Source: Corydoras sp. C115 | Lineage: Eukaryota; Chordata; Actinopteri; Siluriformes; Callichthyidae | Reading direction: 5' to 3' | NCBI GenBank assembly: GCA_019802505.1 | Contig: JAFMOC010000244.1 | Location: 918,501 to 982,500 of the forward strand | DNA length: 64,000 bases | Shown here: positions 33,257 through 45,894 of the stretch, piece after piece | How the letters are laid out: every line of letters starts with the position of its first letter | How positions within the stretch are numbered: the first letter of the stretch is position 1 | Notes under the pieces: generated by a model | The model's input: the letters and a program-made list of their open reading frames with translations, nothing else | Database searches by the model: none | Told to the model about the DNA's origin: nothing | Translations under genes and position numbers: made by a program

Positions 33257-33414
33257 CTTCTGTAGATACTGGTTGCATTTATAAACTAGTAAGAAGTCAA
33301 CCTGTATATAAATTTAAGAGTATAAAAAAAATGTAAAAATAAGTCCTGTATATAAATTTTGGAGTAGCATTTGCATGCTGTGATTGCAAGATCATTTAAA
33401 GACACTAAATTGCA

Positions 33415-33600
33415 CCTACATTTAGTCATTTAGGAGACGCTTTTATCCAAAGCGACTTACAAATGAGAACACCACAAGTCAGAAGTTATGGAGAAAACCA
33501 ACTACACTGTAAATTCATCAAACCTGATTGTTATTCGATGCTGCGGCCCCTCCCCCTTTCTTTTTTGAACACCTGAACTTTAAAGTTCACATTAATGGTT
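33415..33600. repeat. Fragment of a second V-SINE-related repeat
   Basis: Matches 18380-18545 across the cttttatccaaagcgac core and the later gatgctg/poly-C/acacctga block, with an extra stretch of about 45 bp between them. Confidence 0.55.
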
Positions 33601-33680
33601 GTGTCTGCTTTGCAATAAAATATTCACCTGTCCAGAATTTCTCCTAGCACTGGGACAAGCTCCAATACCCACCAAAGTTC

Positions 33681-33985
33681 ATTCATTCATTATCTCCCAC
33701 TTTATCCTCTATTAGGGTCGCGGTGGGGTTCCCCATGCCCATCCAGGGGAGAACGTTTTGGGCGCTGGGCAGATAGACCCAGGACAGGGCGCCAATCCAT
33801 CGCTGGGCACACACTCACTCACACAGACACACTCTATATGGGGCAATTTGGAGAACTCAATTGGCTTGATCCATGTTTTTGGACTGTGGGAGGAAACCGG
33901 AGAACCCGGAGGAAACCCACGCAGACATGGGGAAAACATGGAAACTCCACGCAGATGGGGATTACAACCGGGAATCCCTAGTGCC
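33681..33985 (-). mobile_element. SINE-A copy lacking the tRNA-like 5' end
   Basis: Reverse copy that stops at ccctagtgcc, so the A box is missing. Confidence 0.88.
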
Positions 33986-34242
33986 AAAACCACTGCATTA
34001 ACAGTTTATTTTATTAAATTGCAAAGCAAATCGTGATCCCATCTAAAAACATGCATTAAAGATGTCCCAAACGCAGGTTATGATTGGTTTGATGTGCAGA
34101 ACGACTGGCTTTTTGTCGCCCTCTGGTGGCCACTTAATTTGGAGCATATAAACGTTTAAATAGGCAGATTTTTAACTGCATGTTGCATCTTAACCTAAAG
34201 AGAGAAATAAATCTCAGGAACCAGCAGAATCCGATTGGAACG

Positions 34243-34248
34243 TTTATT
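34243..34248 (-). other. EWSR1 polyadenylation signal AATAAA
   Basis: A canonical AATAAA on the minus strand lies about 290 nt past the EWSR1 stop codon, in an A/T-rich stretch. This gives a 3' UTR of about 0.3 kb. Confidence 0.65.
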
Positions 34249-34533
34249 TTCAAAAACAAAAAAGTGGTACATACAGTGATCGGGAGGATTATACCAGTAC
34301 AAAAATGAACGGGCAGAATGTAGTACTATACACAGAGGAAACGATGGAAGCAGGTTTACCTAAAACCAATAATAAAAGTAAACTCTTAAAGGAATAAAAG
34401 AGAGAGGGGTCCTAATGTGCTAGTGATTTGATAACCATGTATAAATATGGACTTGTAAATTAAAAAAGACCATTTCTTTAAAAAAATGCACGCCTTTACA
34501 CAGGTTTGCTCACTCTGCACATTTCGTAAAGCT

Positions 34534-34884
34534 TCAGTAAGGCCTGTCCCTGCGCTCCTGTCGACTGTCCCTGCAGAAAAATAAAATAAAGATGACGCAC
34601 ACATTTAGGCAATCAAAACTATAAATTATATTTTTAAAGTAAATTGTAATATAGTGCACTCACGTACCTCATATCCATCTTCCCTGGTCCCATTCCCCGT
34701 CTGGCTCCCCGATCCATGGGTGGTCCTCCTCTGCTCCCGCCCCTGAAACCACCACGGTCCATTCCTCCTCGGCCTCCCCGGAAACCACCGGGTTCACCTC
34801 CCCAGCCGCCACGCATTCCCCCAGGGCCACCACGATCGAGCCCCCTGCCCCCACGGCTCATTCCTCCTCGGCCTCGTTCACCAC
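34534..34884 (-). CDS. ewsr1: EWSR1 C-terminal RGG3 and PY-NLS (coding exons 15-16)
   Basis: Exon 34884-34668 encodes dense RGG/GGM repeats (RGGMDRGGFRGG and similar), which are typical arginine-methylation and RNA-binding sequence. The last exon, 34570-34534, encodes RDSRQERRDRPY and a TGA stop. The terminal R-x-x-P-Y is the transportin-binding PY nuclear localisation signal of FET proteins. Confidence 0.92.
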
Positions 34885-37800
34885 CTGAATACAACACGTG
34901 TAAATGGCACAGGGTTTAAGACACAAGTTATAAGCTGCCTCCCTCCAAAGAAAAAGAACCTTGAGGAACTTAATTACGGGATGATGATAATAGTAAAAAT
35001 ATGTAGACAAAACCATTTTTATGTGAATTAAACTTTATGCCAAACTACTTATGGGTCAAACTAATGGAAAACTGCAGTAACTAATGACACCGTACCTATA
35101 GGGGGACTCAGGCCCTCTGGCCTGGGTGATTTACACTGGTTGCACTCTGTCCTCCAGGCAAAGTTTTGGTTGCCACAACCGCTGCAAAGAAATAAAAAAG
35201 TCACATGTTTAGTCAACAAGTCAAAATCCTGAAGGCTGTTAGAAAAATGATTGAGCTGAAAGAAAGACTCACGGGCTTTGACACTCCCAGTCACCAGCTC
35301 TCTTTGCATTGCCTGGTCCTCCTGGTGGTCCCCCCCAGGGCATTCCACCTCGAGGGCCTCCACGGGGAGGGAATCCTCCGCGCTCGCCTCCTCTTCCCAT
35401 CATACCTGAGCAGGAAACACAAACAGTTGGATTTTGAGGTTTGAAACGAAGGCAACTTGATGGCTGAGTGAATGGATCAGCCGCCAGTCATACCTCCACG
35501 ATCCATGTGGGGGCCGCCACCCCTCATTGGCATTCCTCCCCTCATCATACCTGGTGGGTTCTTCCTGCGGGCCATTGACACATTCAGCCTCCGACCCTGA
35601 AACTCTTTACCTACAAGGAAACAAAGGGGTTTATTGAATGCCGTTTGTATTAATGTACAAACAAAATCACGAAAAGAAAGTATCTAACCATTAAAATGGT
35701 CCACGGCAGCTCTGGCAAACTGAGGTTCTTCATATGACAGAGTTGCATCTCCTTTAGGTTTGCCAGATTCATTGTCTGTGTAGATGTTGATCGCTGGTTT
35801 CCCCAAGCGACGGTTCATCTGTCAAAAAAAAAAAAAAGCAGATGCATTAAAAATGCTGAAATCTGGCTTAAGTATTTACAATATTTTATAACAGCCCAAC
35901 AGTGGAGGGATTTTTGATATTACACTGTACAATGTAATGCAAAAGTGGCAAAATCTGTTACAAACCAACCTGCACAGTGTATTATAATATTAAGGTGGAT
36001 GAGAAACAGCAGTATTAGGTTTAACAGTAGAAAGAAAAGAATTTTTTTTTTTATTTCACCTATGACATCTCATTAAAACTCAATGCATCTAAATCAGAGA
36101 TTTTTTTTTTTTTTTAAAGTTTGGTTTAAATCAGATCCAGCTTTTATTAGTTGATTGACTAAAATAAACTTTTGAGAGACATACAATTAGCAAAAGTGCT
36201 CCGTTTAAAAAAATAAAATTAATTAATAATAAAAAAATAAAAATAAAAAAAAATCTAAATCCATGTATGTAAAGTCAGGTCCAGAAAAACGTCAGACGTG
36301 ATGGTGACTAACCCTGATGGGGCCGACGTGTTTAAAGAATTCCTCCATCTCCGTCAGATTTGCCTTCTCGGTGAGTCCCGTGATGTAGATGGCACAGTTC
36401 TCAGAATCGTCCTGCTCTGGTGCGTGTCCTGCATTTACAAAATCAGTCAAGTTAATCTAAGTAAAAATCACTCACAAAATAAACGTAATAAATAGAACTA
36501 TAGTACAAAGCAGATTGTACATACCACTCATCTCCCGGTCCATTCCAGGTCCTGGATAACATGAGGTGTAAAAGGAGGAGAGAAGGGGGAAAAAAAAAAA
36601 CACATTATAGATAACAATTTAAAGAATAAGTAGTAGGCAGCAGAATTTTGCAAATTTACTGGACATGAGAAGATATGGGTTGGTTTTCAGGGTTTTTCTG
36701 GAGAGTCAACACTAACGGAAAAAATATAGAACCATCCGGAAAGGACACGGAATCAAAAACTTTTTTTTGGAAAGAACCCCATTTAAAAAAACTCAAGCAC
36801 CCAATTCTCAAAATCCTTAAAAGCACAAAGTGGCACTCAAAATCACAAATAAGACTATAATGAACTCAGAAGTGGACTAGCCAGTGTAATACTCTGTAGC
36901 AACTTACCACCAGGCTTACTGAAGCCACCTCTGTCTCCAGCCATGCTACGAATGAAGATACGAAGGTGAAATTCCATTTAGTCTTGAATCAGGGTGGCTT
37001 AAAAAGGGCATGACATAATACACTCCCAATTCCTTAAAGAAAAACCCCACCCAAATGTGATACCTCCATATTTAAAGTGCTGATTACAAAAGTACAAAGT
37101 AAAAACAATGAATTGACCCTAAAACAAACAGATTTAAAACGCTTGTACAATTCCCTCCGACATGTAAAAAGAAAATTTACATAGCAAAACGTGTCACTTG
37201 TTTAATATTATGCTCCCTTGGTAAATACAAGTAAAGACTCAGTCCTGAGGGATCCCCATGTAGCGCACAAATTAAAAACTAATTCATGCAAAAAAGCAAA
37301 AACTACATTTTTGGAGAAAATAAGCAAAAAGTTACTACGGACGATAAATCGGTGTTAAGGCCATTTTAAATGGTGGCAAGGATGTCGATAAGCAGTCTTA
37401 GACATTTAAGGTGGTTGCTTCATTGTTAGGCAGAATGAGTTTTATGTGGTAGCTAAGCTGGAGTGTAAGCTTAGGTTTCAGGAGTTGAGGTGGTGGAGCA
37501 TCATGCAGGTCTGAGAGTTGTTGCAAAAGTAATCTATGGCAATACTTTTACTTTGTTGTTTATACAACACCCATAATAATATAATCTGTCGAGTGACGTC
37601 AGGGTTTTAACAGCTGGTTCATCAGGGTTTCTCTCAGGACTGGTCAAAAAACATTGATTTTTTTTTTTTTGTTAAAATTTAAATGATACACAAAAAAGGG
37701 GGAAAAATACAGATATGAAAAACAAAATATAATATTCTTGAATTCTGCAAGTTCTTCGGCTTTTTGAGCTGCTGGTTTTGAAATGGAAAGAAGAACCTAA

Positions 37801-40800
37801 AGTACTGATGTTCTTACATGGATCTCTGAAACCTGTAGCATACAAATATGACAGAACGTTAAAGTGAGCTTTCAAAAACCAACAAAGGTAAATTAGATTT
37901 GGCAACACTGTAAGCTGCAATCTCAGTTCTGATTCATACTACATTGCCTTTACAAACATCTGAAATCAGACCTTAAAGTGTTTCCAAACATGCAGAACTT
38001 TTTAAATGTGAATAATAAAAATGGTAGAAACACGGACACGCTTACCTTTAATATACACATTAATATCAATGAGAAGATTACTAACTTGTATATAGATCAG
38101 GTGTAGCACATCTGCTCCTCTTGATGTAGCTCAGTCTCAAAATGGGACATCAATGCCCACTTTGTAATAAAAACTTTTTTTTTTATTTAATTTTTTTTAA
38201 TTCATGCTAAAAAAAAAAGCATTTATTTAAAAAAAAATAAAAATAAAAATAGCCAAAAGTTAAGGAGGGGACTCCCAGCTCCCTAAAAATAAGATGTGTG
38301 CACCACCAAAAATAAGACCGATCTGAAAAGTACTCAGATTGAATGTACGCCATGCTAAACCCATTCGGTTTTAGGTAACCAATTGTCTATTTAAAAGTAA
38401 ATAAAAATTCCTCAATGTTATTAATTTTCCACTGCATCCTTTCCCACTTCATTTAAAAAGGCAGTCATTAAACAGAGCAACTAATAACCGATAGACAACT
38501 ACATTTTAGGTAAGAGATGCTGCAGATATTAGACCTCCAATATAAAAATTGAGAAGTCAAAAAGTACAGCCAGTAACAAAAATCCACCCAAATAATCTGA
38601 GAAAAAAAGGCCCAAAACTCTTAAAAATAAAAAGAACCAGCAGATTTAACCACCAACACGTCTTAACACAGCAACATTGAAGTAAAAACCACCAGCAGCC
38701 CAAAGTATTGCTCACATACATGGTTTATAAATGAAGCTCCTTGACATGGAGACCTGACGACTATTTTTTGATTGTATTGAGGATCACACACTCCGTTCGA
38801 TATTCACAGAAGTGAATCAGACTCATTGAAAATATTAAAAATAAACGTAGAAATCCTTGGGATTAACAGAACCCTGAACATGTTTCAGTGGTACATTCAC
38901 ACAGCAACTGTAACATGTAATTTATAAAATACTCTATTTGAAAATTATGACCACTTGATCTTAACACCCAAGTTGATTCAGTATTGTCCCCAGGGGGAAA
39001 AAAATACATTAAAAAGTAAAAAAACAAAGCGACACGGCCCACACAAGCAACATCGATTTCTTAATACTTGGACATCTCCTTAAACCCCAACAAGCCAAAC
39101 AGTGGTTTAAAGTCCCAGGTGAGTAAAGCACTAAATTCCATGCTTTGCGCTGAAATACGGACACACGGTCTGTGAGAATTGATATACACCCTACACTGCC
39201 TAAAATCTCAAAAATCCATGATTTGTGGTAATGGATGAGGCTTTTATCCATTTTTGTAAAGTAAAAACCTCACAAGATAAAAAAAAAAAAATAAAAATAA
39301 CAAAAATAAAAAAAGTGACTACCCACTTGAATCAGCACCCAACGATCAGTTAAGTCAGTAAAACTGAGGTTCGAACACCTTTGACATCGATGGAAACTCT
39401 AACAACAGGTTTTTGTAACCGAGATCAGAACTGTATAGGAATTGAATGCATTATGAAGCCGACTGCAAGATGATGCAGCAAAAAAAGTGCAGATTCTGCT
39501 TCCTAAGTTTTTCTTTTTGTTTTTTTAAAAGAGTATTTAAATATCTTAGGCTTCTCATTTGCTGTGGTATCACAATAAGGGTAGGTACATGTTAAATATG
39601 TTTCAAAATACATTAAACAATTCAGCTAAAGTATTAAATAGAATTTTGTAAAATGTTGTTTTAATCAGTTAAAAAAAAGGAGAAAAGTTCAGCCCCAACA
39701 GGCTGCTGTTTATTTAAGGCAGCTTAAAACTTACCCCATTCCACCGCGGCCCATTGGCCCACGGCCTCGAGGCCCTCCACGCATCCCGTATCCGCCACGG
39801 CCCTCATGGTAGCCACCACGCTGAGAACTACCATAACCACCACTCACATCACCCTGACTGTAACCACCTACAAGAGCAAAATGTGAAGTAAAAATTAATA
39901 CAAATATTCACAAAAAAGCGGCGTAGGGAAAAAGCGGCAGAACTCACCATAGTGTCCAGACTGATCGTAACTGCTTGGAGGCGCGCCAGGCTGGCTGTAT
40001 TGGCTGGCTTGAGGTTGACCGTATGCGCCATTGGACTGGCTGGGATAGGCTGAAGGTGGGGTGGTCTGGGGTGTTGTTTGGCCATAGGTAGCCGGTTGTT
40101 GCCCAGGATAGGCAGACTGAGCCTGATACCCACCTGGCTGCTGAGCATAAGCACCCTGGGTGTATGACGCCTGAGTGGTTGCACTGTAACTAGCAAAAAA
40201 TAAAATAAAAAAAATAAATAAAAAAAATTAACACATTGTAAACATTTCAACCTTCTGTCAGTACAAATCAAAGATGCTGGAGATACCGTGGTCCGGTCAT
40301 TGACAAAGACATTAACATTGTACATGTATTCCAACCTCCCCAGTGATGACCACACACTATTCACACATGGTCTGAACAAAATAATAAAATAGGTCAGTTT
40401 CTCGGGGTTTGAACCCAGCCCCTAGTTACTGTGATGTCATCACTACCCACAAACCCAACCTAAGTGAGCCAGCCCTTATTTTTAAACTTGATCATCTGGA
40501 GTGGCCATTTATTCTTGACATCAGTTTTCCACATAAACCAACAATCTGTTTATTGCCTCAGACGGTCAAAACAAATTCAGCTGTTTACATTCATTCCATT
40601 CATTTTTGGCACAGAGAAGGTAAGCAGTTAATAGGTTCATCAAAGCCCATGTGCGAGTTTTAATTGGACTAAGAGCCATTACATCGTCTCATGACAGAAT
40701 GCCGCCTTAACCAGCAGGTGGTTGGACACCGGACATAGAGGCTGTGGGTTTCTGTGCACAGTCCAGAACGAAAGTAGACCTAGTTCATGAGAACATGATG

Positions 40801-43800
40801 GCCAACAAACAAGTTTAAACCCCGAACAAATATGTCAGAGCACGTCATGGTCATATTTTAATAAAAAAACAACTCTTGAACGAAAGCCATAAAATAGCAG
40901 CTTTAAACAAAGTTTTGGGCACCATTAAAATCAGCAGTGGAATAAAAAGCCCATCAGTCTCAGGATTAAGTGTTTACATATAATGCTTCACTGCAAATGA
41001 GACATTTACTGTAGGACCAGGAAAAACAGGCACTTGAGCAATTTCAGAATGTCATCCAGTCATGCTGGATAAAAAACTAAAGTTAATAAAAACTCAATAC
41101 CCCATTACTAATGTAACTTCTGCACAGAGACGCTGCTTCAACACACCATGTGTCAAATATTCACCCACTCAACATAATCTAAAACACAGCATATGGACTC
41201 CCAGCATACATCTGTGTGGTGCCAGGCTTATTATGCAATAATGAGGAAATAGTGGTAGGTACCCCTGTGGAGTGGAAGCAGCCTGTTGACCATATCCAGT
41301 ATAAGCACTCTGAGCGCTATAGGCTGGCTGGGTTCCATAAGAAGCCTGTGCAGGAGGAGCTGCAGTAGAGTTGGCATAGGCCGTGGTCCCGTAGCCCTGG
41401 GCAGGCTGACTGTAGGCCTGCGATCCAGCCTGAGGAGTGCCGTATGCAGCTGTGGCAAAGAAAACAATGTTTCTACAACATTCTTCTTTAATAGAGATGC
41501 AGGAATAAGCAATGTGTACAACACAAACCTGGTGCGGCAGTCTGTCCGTATGTGGCGGCATATTGTGGCTGCGCATAGGCATTAGCAGTGGCAGCAGTCT
41601 GTCCATACGTGGAGTCTGTGGCTGCAGGTTGGGCATATGAGCTGTAATCCTGTAAAGACCAAACCCGTTGATGAGCTATTACTAGCGCAACACCAAGCAT
41701 TCAGGACTAAACCCAACCCATTTAAAAATAATCAGATTTATTAAAAGTCAAATGTGGAAACTGAATTTGGCCTTTTGTTTCTGGAATTTCTTGTTTATAA
41801 CCAAACTTGTGGAAACCCTAAAGCCAAGCTGTGTTAACCCATCATACAGACTTCCTGTTTATTGTGGTGGGGTACAAATTTTTACAGACATTTGTGGCAT
41901 AAATATAGAAAGCTGGGAGGAGTGCAAAAAAAATAATAAAAGCTTTACCTCAATTGCAGCTGTTTAAGCATGTGCTGTTTACAAGTGCAATTCATTTAAA
42001 ATAAACAATAAAAATAATAAAAATTCAACAGTGTCCTAAGAACGTGTAATATTCTTGTACAAGCTTCCTATTAACCACAAATCTATTATACTACAGTAAC
42101 ACCTTTAAAATTTCATGTTTCCAAATTATGTTTTTCAGAAATTTGTATGGGCAACTTAATAATGTAACCCATTTACTGCAGAACTGCATACATTTTAGGC
42201 TGGAGGGTTAGGTGTTACACCGCATTACCAGTGTATTAAACACACTTAACATTCAGCAACAACTTTTAAAGTCATTATCTTTATATTCTTAACATCCACT
42301 GCAACAAGGGATATCTTTATATTTCGCTTGACACCATCCCTTATCACCTCCTTCTAAACAAATGATCAGTGTTGACTTTAGGAACAATTGGTAAACATAC
42401 CTGTGCGGTTTGGCCATATCCCTGAGCTGGCTGGGCAGCGTATGTACCATACCTGTTTGAAATAAAGAAATACTTAACTGTAGCACCAACCACCAAATGC
42501 AAATTTGATGAGTAGAGAAAAGTGTACAATGCAGGGTGATTAACATAGCTCAGAATTACACACTAAACTCAGACATGTTCATGTTTAGAAGTAAAGACAT
42601 TTGATTTAGTAATTACTTGGAAAGGGATTTCCATTGAAAAAGGTATCAAATTATATTCTAGATTAGAACAAATAATGCATGAAGCTCATCATGTTACTGG
42701 GAAACAAAGGATGAACTTACGCTTGCTGGGCTCCAGCCTGGTTGTAACCACTGTAATCTGAAAAGACAAAACAATGGATAAAGAAATAAATCCACAGATT
42801 GGACAACTGCATACATAGAGACAGCATTGAACAGAACAGCAGGGCATACAATCGTTACCAAAAAATAAATAAAATAAAAAATAAAAAAATAGCTAATGGG
42901 ACAGGAAAACCACAAGCAGACTGGAGGTGGCCTGTAGCAACAGAGAGATGCTTAATATGGCAGACCAAACTCAGCACCTCTTAGATAAGATTAATCTACA
43001 CACATCAACAGTTTTAAGCACATAGCTAAAACCACTAATAGACAGTGCACTGCTAGTACTATAATTTCTGATAATTGTAAACATGATCTGGGAACTATAA
43101 CAATTATCACGGTTGTACTTTCAGCCCAGAAGTGTGTGGTTGAGCCACTCCATCTGTACCAGTAAAGCACAGCAGTGGAACATGAGTATGTTCCACCACC
43201 CTAATAGCACCCAACCTGTTGGCCTTCCTAATAAATAACAGAGCCACGTGAACACTTACAGACTGTACTTCTATAACTATAATGGTGAGTTTAGAATCAG
43301 AGAGGGGTATTGAATTGTGACCAGTTTTGGGGAATCTGGTCCACCTGAAATGCTTTACGCTCCAAACCTCAGACCTTTAAACCTCTGCTAACGTTATAGA
43401 GCTCTGCTTTGTTCTAAACCGAGGTCACGTGCACAGGTACTCCTAACATCTAATTAACCAAAGTTGGTAAACGGGCTCGTAGGTCACAAACAACATCGCG
43501 AAATATCGTCTTTACGTTCACGGCCGACCCAAAGCGCGGAGCTCGACGCGGCGCGGTTCGGTCCGCGGGAACAAAAGGCGGGAGAATAAACAGCAGCATG
43601 GAGGACGAACTCTCAGCCATGTTTCCACGCGTCGTCATCCAACAGGCCCGAGTCCCGTTTACAACATTCATTATAAAAACAAACGGCTGTGTGACAAAAA
43701 CTGCATTTGGCTTTTTTTTTCATTTGTTGTATGACGAAAAACACCCTTTAAAAAGGTTTACTACTTAAAAAAAAAAGCTACAAAGCAAAAAATTACACCT

Positions 43801-44561
43801 ATAAACATATTATAGCAATTAATTACCTCTCTCGGGTGTGCACTGCATTTTTAATTAAATAATCATCGACATAAAGCAGACAGCTGTTAAACAAACCGCA
43901 ATAATATCAATGTTCCAAAATATCAAGCAGGCCGTAAAAGCGAACGTTAGCTTAATGGCGTGGTCCCAAACCGTTCACAAAGCACTACACAGGGTGTAAC
44001 AATAGAAACGCGGGCTTGCGTCCTAAGCACACTACCCCTACACACTACGCCGGGATTTGCAACGCGGCCAGCTCGATAACTATAAAATAAAAAAAAAAGC
44101 TACAAAGCATAAAAATTACACTTATAAACATGTTATTATAGCAATTAATTACCTCTCTCGGGTGTGCACTGCATTTTTAATTAAATAATCATCGACATAA
44201 AGCAGACAGCCGGTAAACCAACCGTAATAATATCAATGTTCCAAAATATCAAGCAGGCCGCAAAAGCGAACGTTAGCTTAATGGCGTGGTCCCAAATCGT
44301 CCACAAAGCACTACACAGGGTGTGAGAATAGAAACGCGGGCTTGCGTGCTAAGCACACTACCCCTACGCACTACGCCGGGATTTGCAACGCGGCCAGCTC
44401 GATAACGATTCCGTTCCCAATCTCCACGCTCACAAACATTCGCTTTATTACTTTTGGTATAAACGCGACCCGACAGCTACACTGCGTGGCGCACGGCTCC
44501 GTCACGGCAAAACACACGTTTATTATTCGAGTTTAACCGACTTACTTGTTGCCGACGCCAT
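34534..44561 (-). CDS. ewsr1: RNA-binding protein EWS (FET family), complete
   Basis: EWSR1 is a nuclear FET-family RNA/DNA-binding protein acting in transcription and splicing. Sixteen coding exons on the minus strand join in frame: 44561-44546, 42757-42721, 42452-42401, 41649-41529, 41449-41263, 40189-39948, 39867-39735, 36945-36908, 36551-36525, 36428-36313, 35818-35689, 35610-35494, 35405-35273, 35181-35096, 34884-34668 and 34570-34534. They total 1689 nt, or 562 aa plus a stop. Domains in order are an SYGQ-type low-complexity region (about 1-225), a first RGG stretch, an RRM (about 288-375), RGG2, a RanBP2-type zinc finger (about 441-472), RGG3 and a C-terminal PY-type nuclear localisation signal ending RRDRPY. 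KGDATLSY in the RRM and NQNFAWRTECNQCKSP in the finger point to EWSR1 rather than FUS or TAF15. Zebrafish has two ewsr1 genes; I cannot say which one this is. Confidence 0.95.
35096..35405 (-). CDS. ewsr1: EWSR1 RGG2 and RanBP2-type zinc finger (coding exons 13-14)
   Basis: Exon 35405-35273 encodes Gly/Arg/Pro-rich repeats ending GDWECQSP. Exon 35181-35096 continues GCGNQNFAWRTECNQCKSP. Together they supply the four zinc-coordinating cysteines (WEC, GCG, TEC, NQC), with the finger split by the intron. The junction is phase 2. Confidence 0.92.
35494..36428 (-). CDS. ewsr1: EWSR1 RRM (coding exons 10-12)
   Basis: Exons 36428-36313, 35818-35689 and 35610-35494 encode the RNA-recognition motif. 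RNP2-like CAIYITGL is near its start, KPAINIYTDNESGKPKGDAT leads into the RNP1-like KGDATLSY, and the domain ends in KEFQGRRLNVSMARRK. The third exon then continues into an Arg/Gly/Met-rich RGG stretch. Confidence 0.92.
36946..39734 (-). other. EWSR1 longest intron (between coding exons 7 and 8), AT-rich, free of SINEs
   Basis: This 2.8 kb intron separates the low-complexity/RGG1 exons from the RRM part, the equivalent of the region broken in human Ewing sarcoma. It is AT-rich with many A-runs, holds no recognisable transposon and has no extended reading frame. In the paralogue FUS, a conserved intron region near here mediates autoregulation (general knowledge). I see no specific motif to claim that here. 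Confidence 0.6.
39948..42757 (-). CDS. ewsr1: EWSR1 SYGQ-rich low-complexity domain (coding exons 2-6)
   Basis: Five exons (42757-42721, 42452-42401, 41649-41529, 41449-41263, 40189-39948) encode repeated Tyr/Gln/Ser/Ala/Pro motifs such as QGYGQTAQ, ATYGQTAAP and GAYGQPQASQYSQ. This is the prion-like transactivation domain of FET proteins, which is the part retained in Ewing sarcoma fusions in humans. The exon phases all agree. The domain is Ala/Pro/Gln-rich and rather short next to the human protein (my recollection). Confidence 0.9.
43767..44406 (+). repeat. Direct tandem duplication of about 315 bp in EWSR1 intron 1
   Basis: Copy 1 (about 43767-44080) and copy 2 (about 44087-44406) match throughout with roughly 14 scattered differences, for example agctgttaaac versus agccggtaaac. 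Both end in gccagctcgataac. The duplication starts within about 150 bp of the first coding exon, inside the 5' end of the gene. Confidence 0.9.
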
Positions 44562-45217
44562 TTCTCCTTCAACCGTCGTTCAGGACCGTGCTGCGCGTGC
44601 GTGCCTCGTCACTCCGCCGTGCCGGTTTATTCACTCGTGCGTCACACCAGGGACGTACCAACGTTTCCGTGCCAACGTGGGGGTGCCTCAACATGCAGGG
44701 TAGCCCGATACGAACAACACAGAGTGTATGTGTCGTTTTTAACAAGCACATCAACGAAAATATAAACACACACAAACACACACGCGAAAATATTAATCAG
44801 TTTCCCTTTTATTCGTTTATTTCTTTTTGCCTCAGATCATGTATGTCGCTGGATGGTTTTGCCCGATTCGAATCTTTCGCGAGGCGATTCAGAGCGAGGA
44901 TTCGATTCCGGCTATCAACATTTTTACTTTAAAAATAAATAAATAATACAAATCAAGATTGGGCTTTTTTAAGTTAATTTAATTTAATTTTTTTATTTTA
45001 TAAAAACGTGCAAACGCGACGATCAGGAGGATCTCTAAATGATAATCCCGCACGTTAGATTTTGTAGTGTGGTTTGGTGAGGTTAGGTATTTAATGATGG
45101 AGCTGCAGCAGGTTTCGGGTCTTTTTTAATGGATTTAAAGTTAGTGTTGTGATCTCTTGGCTTCAGCGGCGGATGTGTTTGCGGTTGCCCGTTGCCAGGT
45201 GAGCCTGTTGGGGCAGA
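44562..45217. promoter_or_regulatory. Probable bidirectional EWSR1/RHBDD3 promoter
   Basis: The two start codons are 656 bp apart on opposite strands, with no repeat in the way except A/T-rich stretches. The side nearest EWSR1 (44560-44700) is CpG-containing. As I recall, the human genes are also head to head. No TATA box is evident. Transcription start sites cannot be placed from sequence alone. Confidence 0.5.
45173..45202 (+). other. Short upstream ORF before RHBDD3 start
   Basis: ATG at 45173 opens a 9-codon ORF that ends at TGA 45200-45202, in the same frame as the main ATG at 45218. It is a possible uORF if transcription starts upstream of it. The gccaggtgag at 45193-45202 could instead be a 5' splice site. 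Confidence 0.3.
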
Positions 45218-45835
45218 ATGTCATGGTTGTGGCTCGGGGCTCGGCGCTCAGGTGTGTGCAGCGGCACGCTGCTGATCCTCAGCCTCGTTCTGTTCGTCTG
45301 GTTCTGTGGATTAAACGCGAGTCTCAGTTTAGGACCCGGAGGAGAGTTTCATGCTTTCTACGGTAAGTTTGTAAATCTCTAAACACTCCTGGGGTAGAAG
45401 ACAGTGCCCCGTCCCTTGGCATCAGTTCTCAAACCTATCAAAATTCCATCCATCCATCCATTATCTTCAGCTTTATCCTCTATTAGGGTCGGGGGGGGGG
45501 GGCATGGGTATGCCCATACCCATGCCCATACCCATACCCATGCCCATGCCCATCCAGGGGAGAACTCAATTGACTTGATCCATGTTTTTGTTTTTGGACT
45601 GTGGGAGGAAACCGGAGAACCCGGAGGAAACCCACGCGGACATGGGGAGAACATGGAACCTCCATTCATTCATTATCTTCCGCTTTATCCTCTATTAGGG
45701 TCGTGGTGGGGTTCCCCATGCCCATCCAGGGGAGAACGTTTGTGAGTGTGTGCCCAGCGACAGATTGGCGCCCTGTCCTAGGTGTGTGAGTGTGTGCCCA
45801 GCGCCGAAACGTTCTCCCCTGGATGGGCATGGGGA

Positions 45836-45894
<59 letters not shown>

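Noticed and set aside
34716..34919. Proline-rich plus-strand ORF (PPRSIPPRPPRKPP)
   Set aside because: Mirror of the RGG-repeat exon of EWSR1 on the opposite strand.
41169..41636. 155-codon minus-strand ORF as a single exon
   Set aside because: It reads through an EWSR1 intron; phase and splice sites place the true exons at 41649-41529 and 41449-41263.
44546..44932. 128-codon plus-strand ORF at the EWSR1 start
   Set aside because: Antisense to the EWSR1 5' region, with low-complexity Thr/His/Asn stretches and no homology signal.
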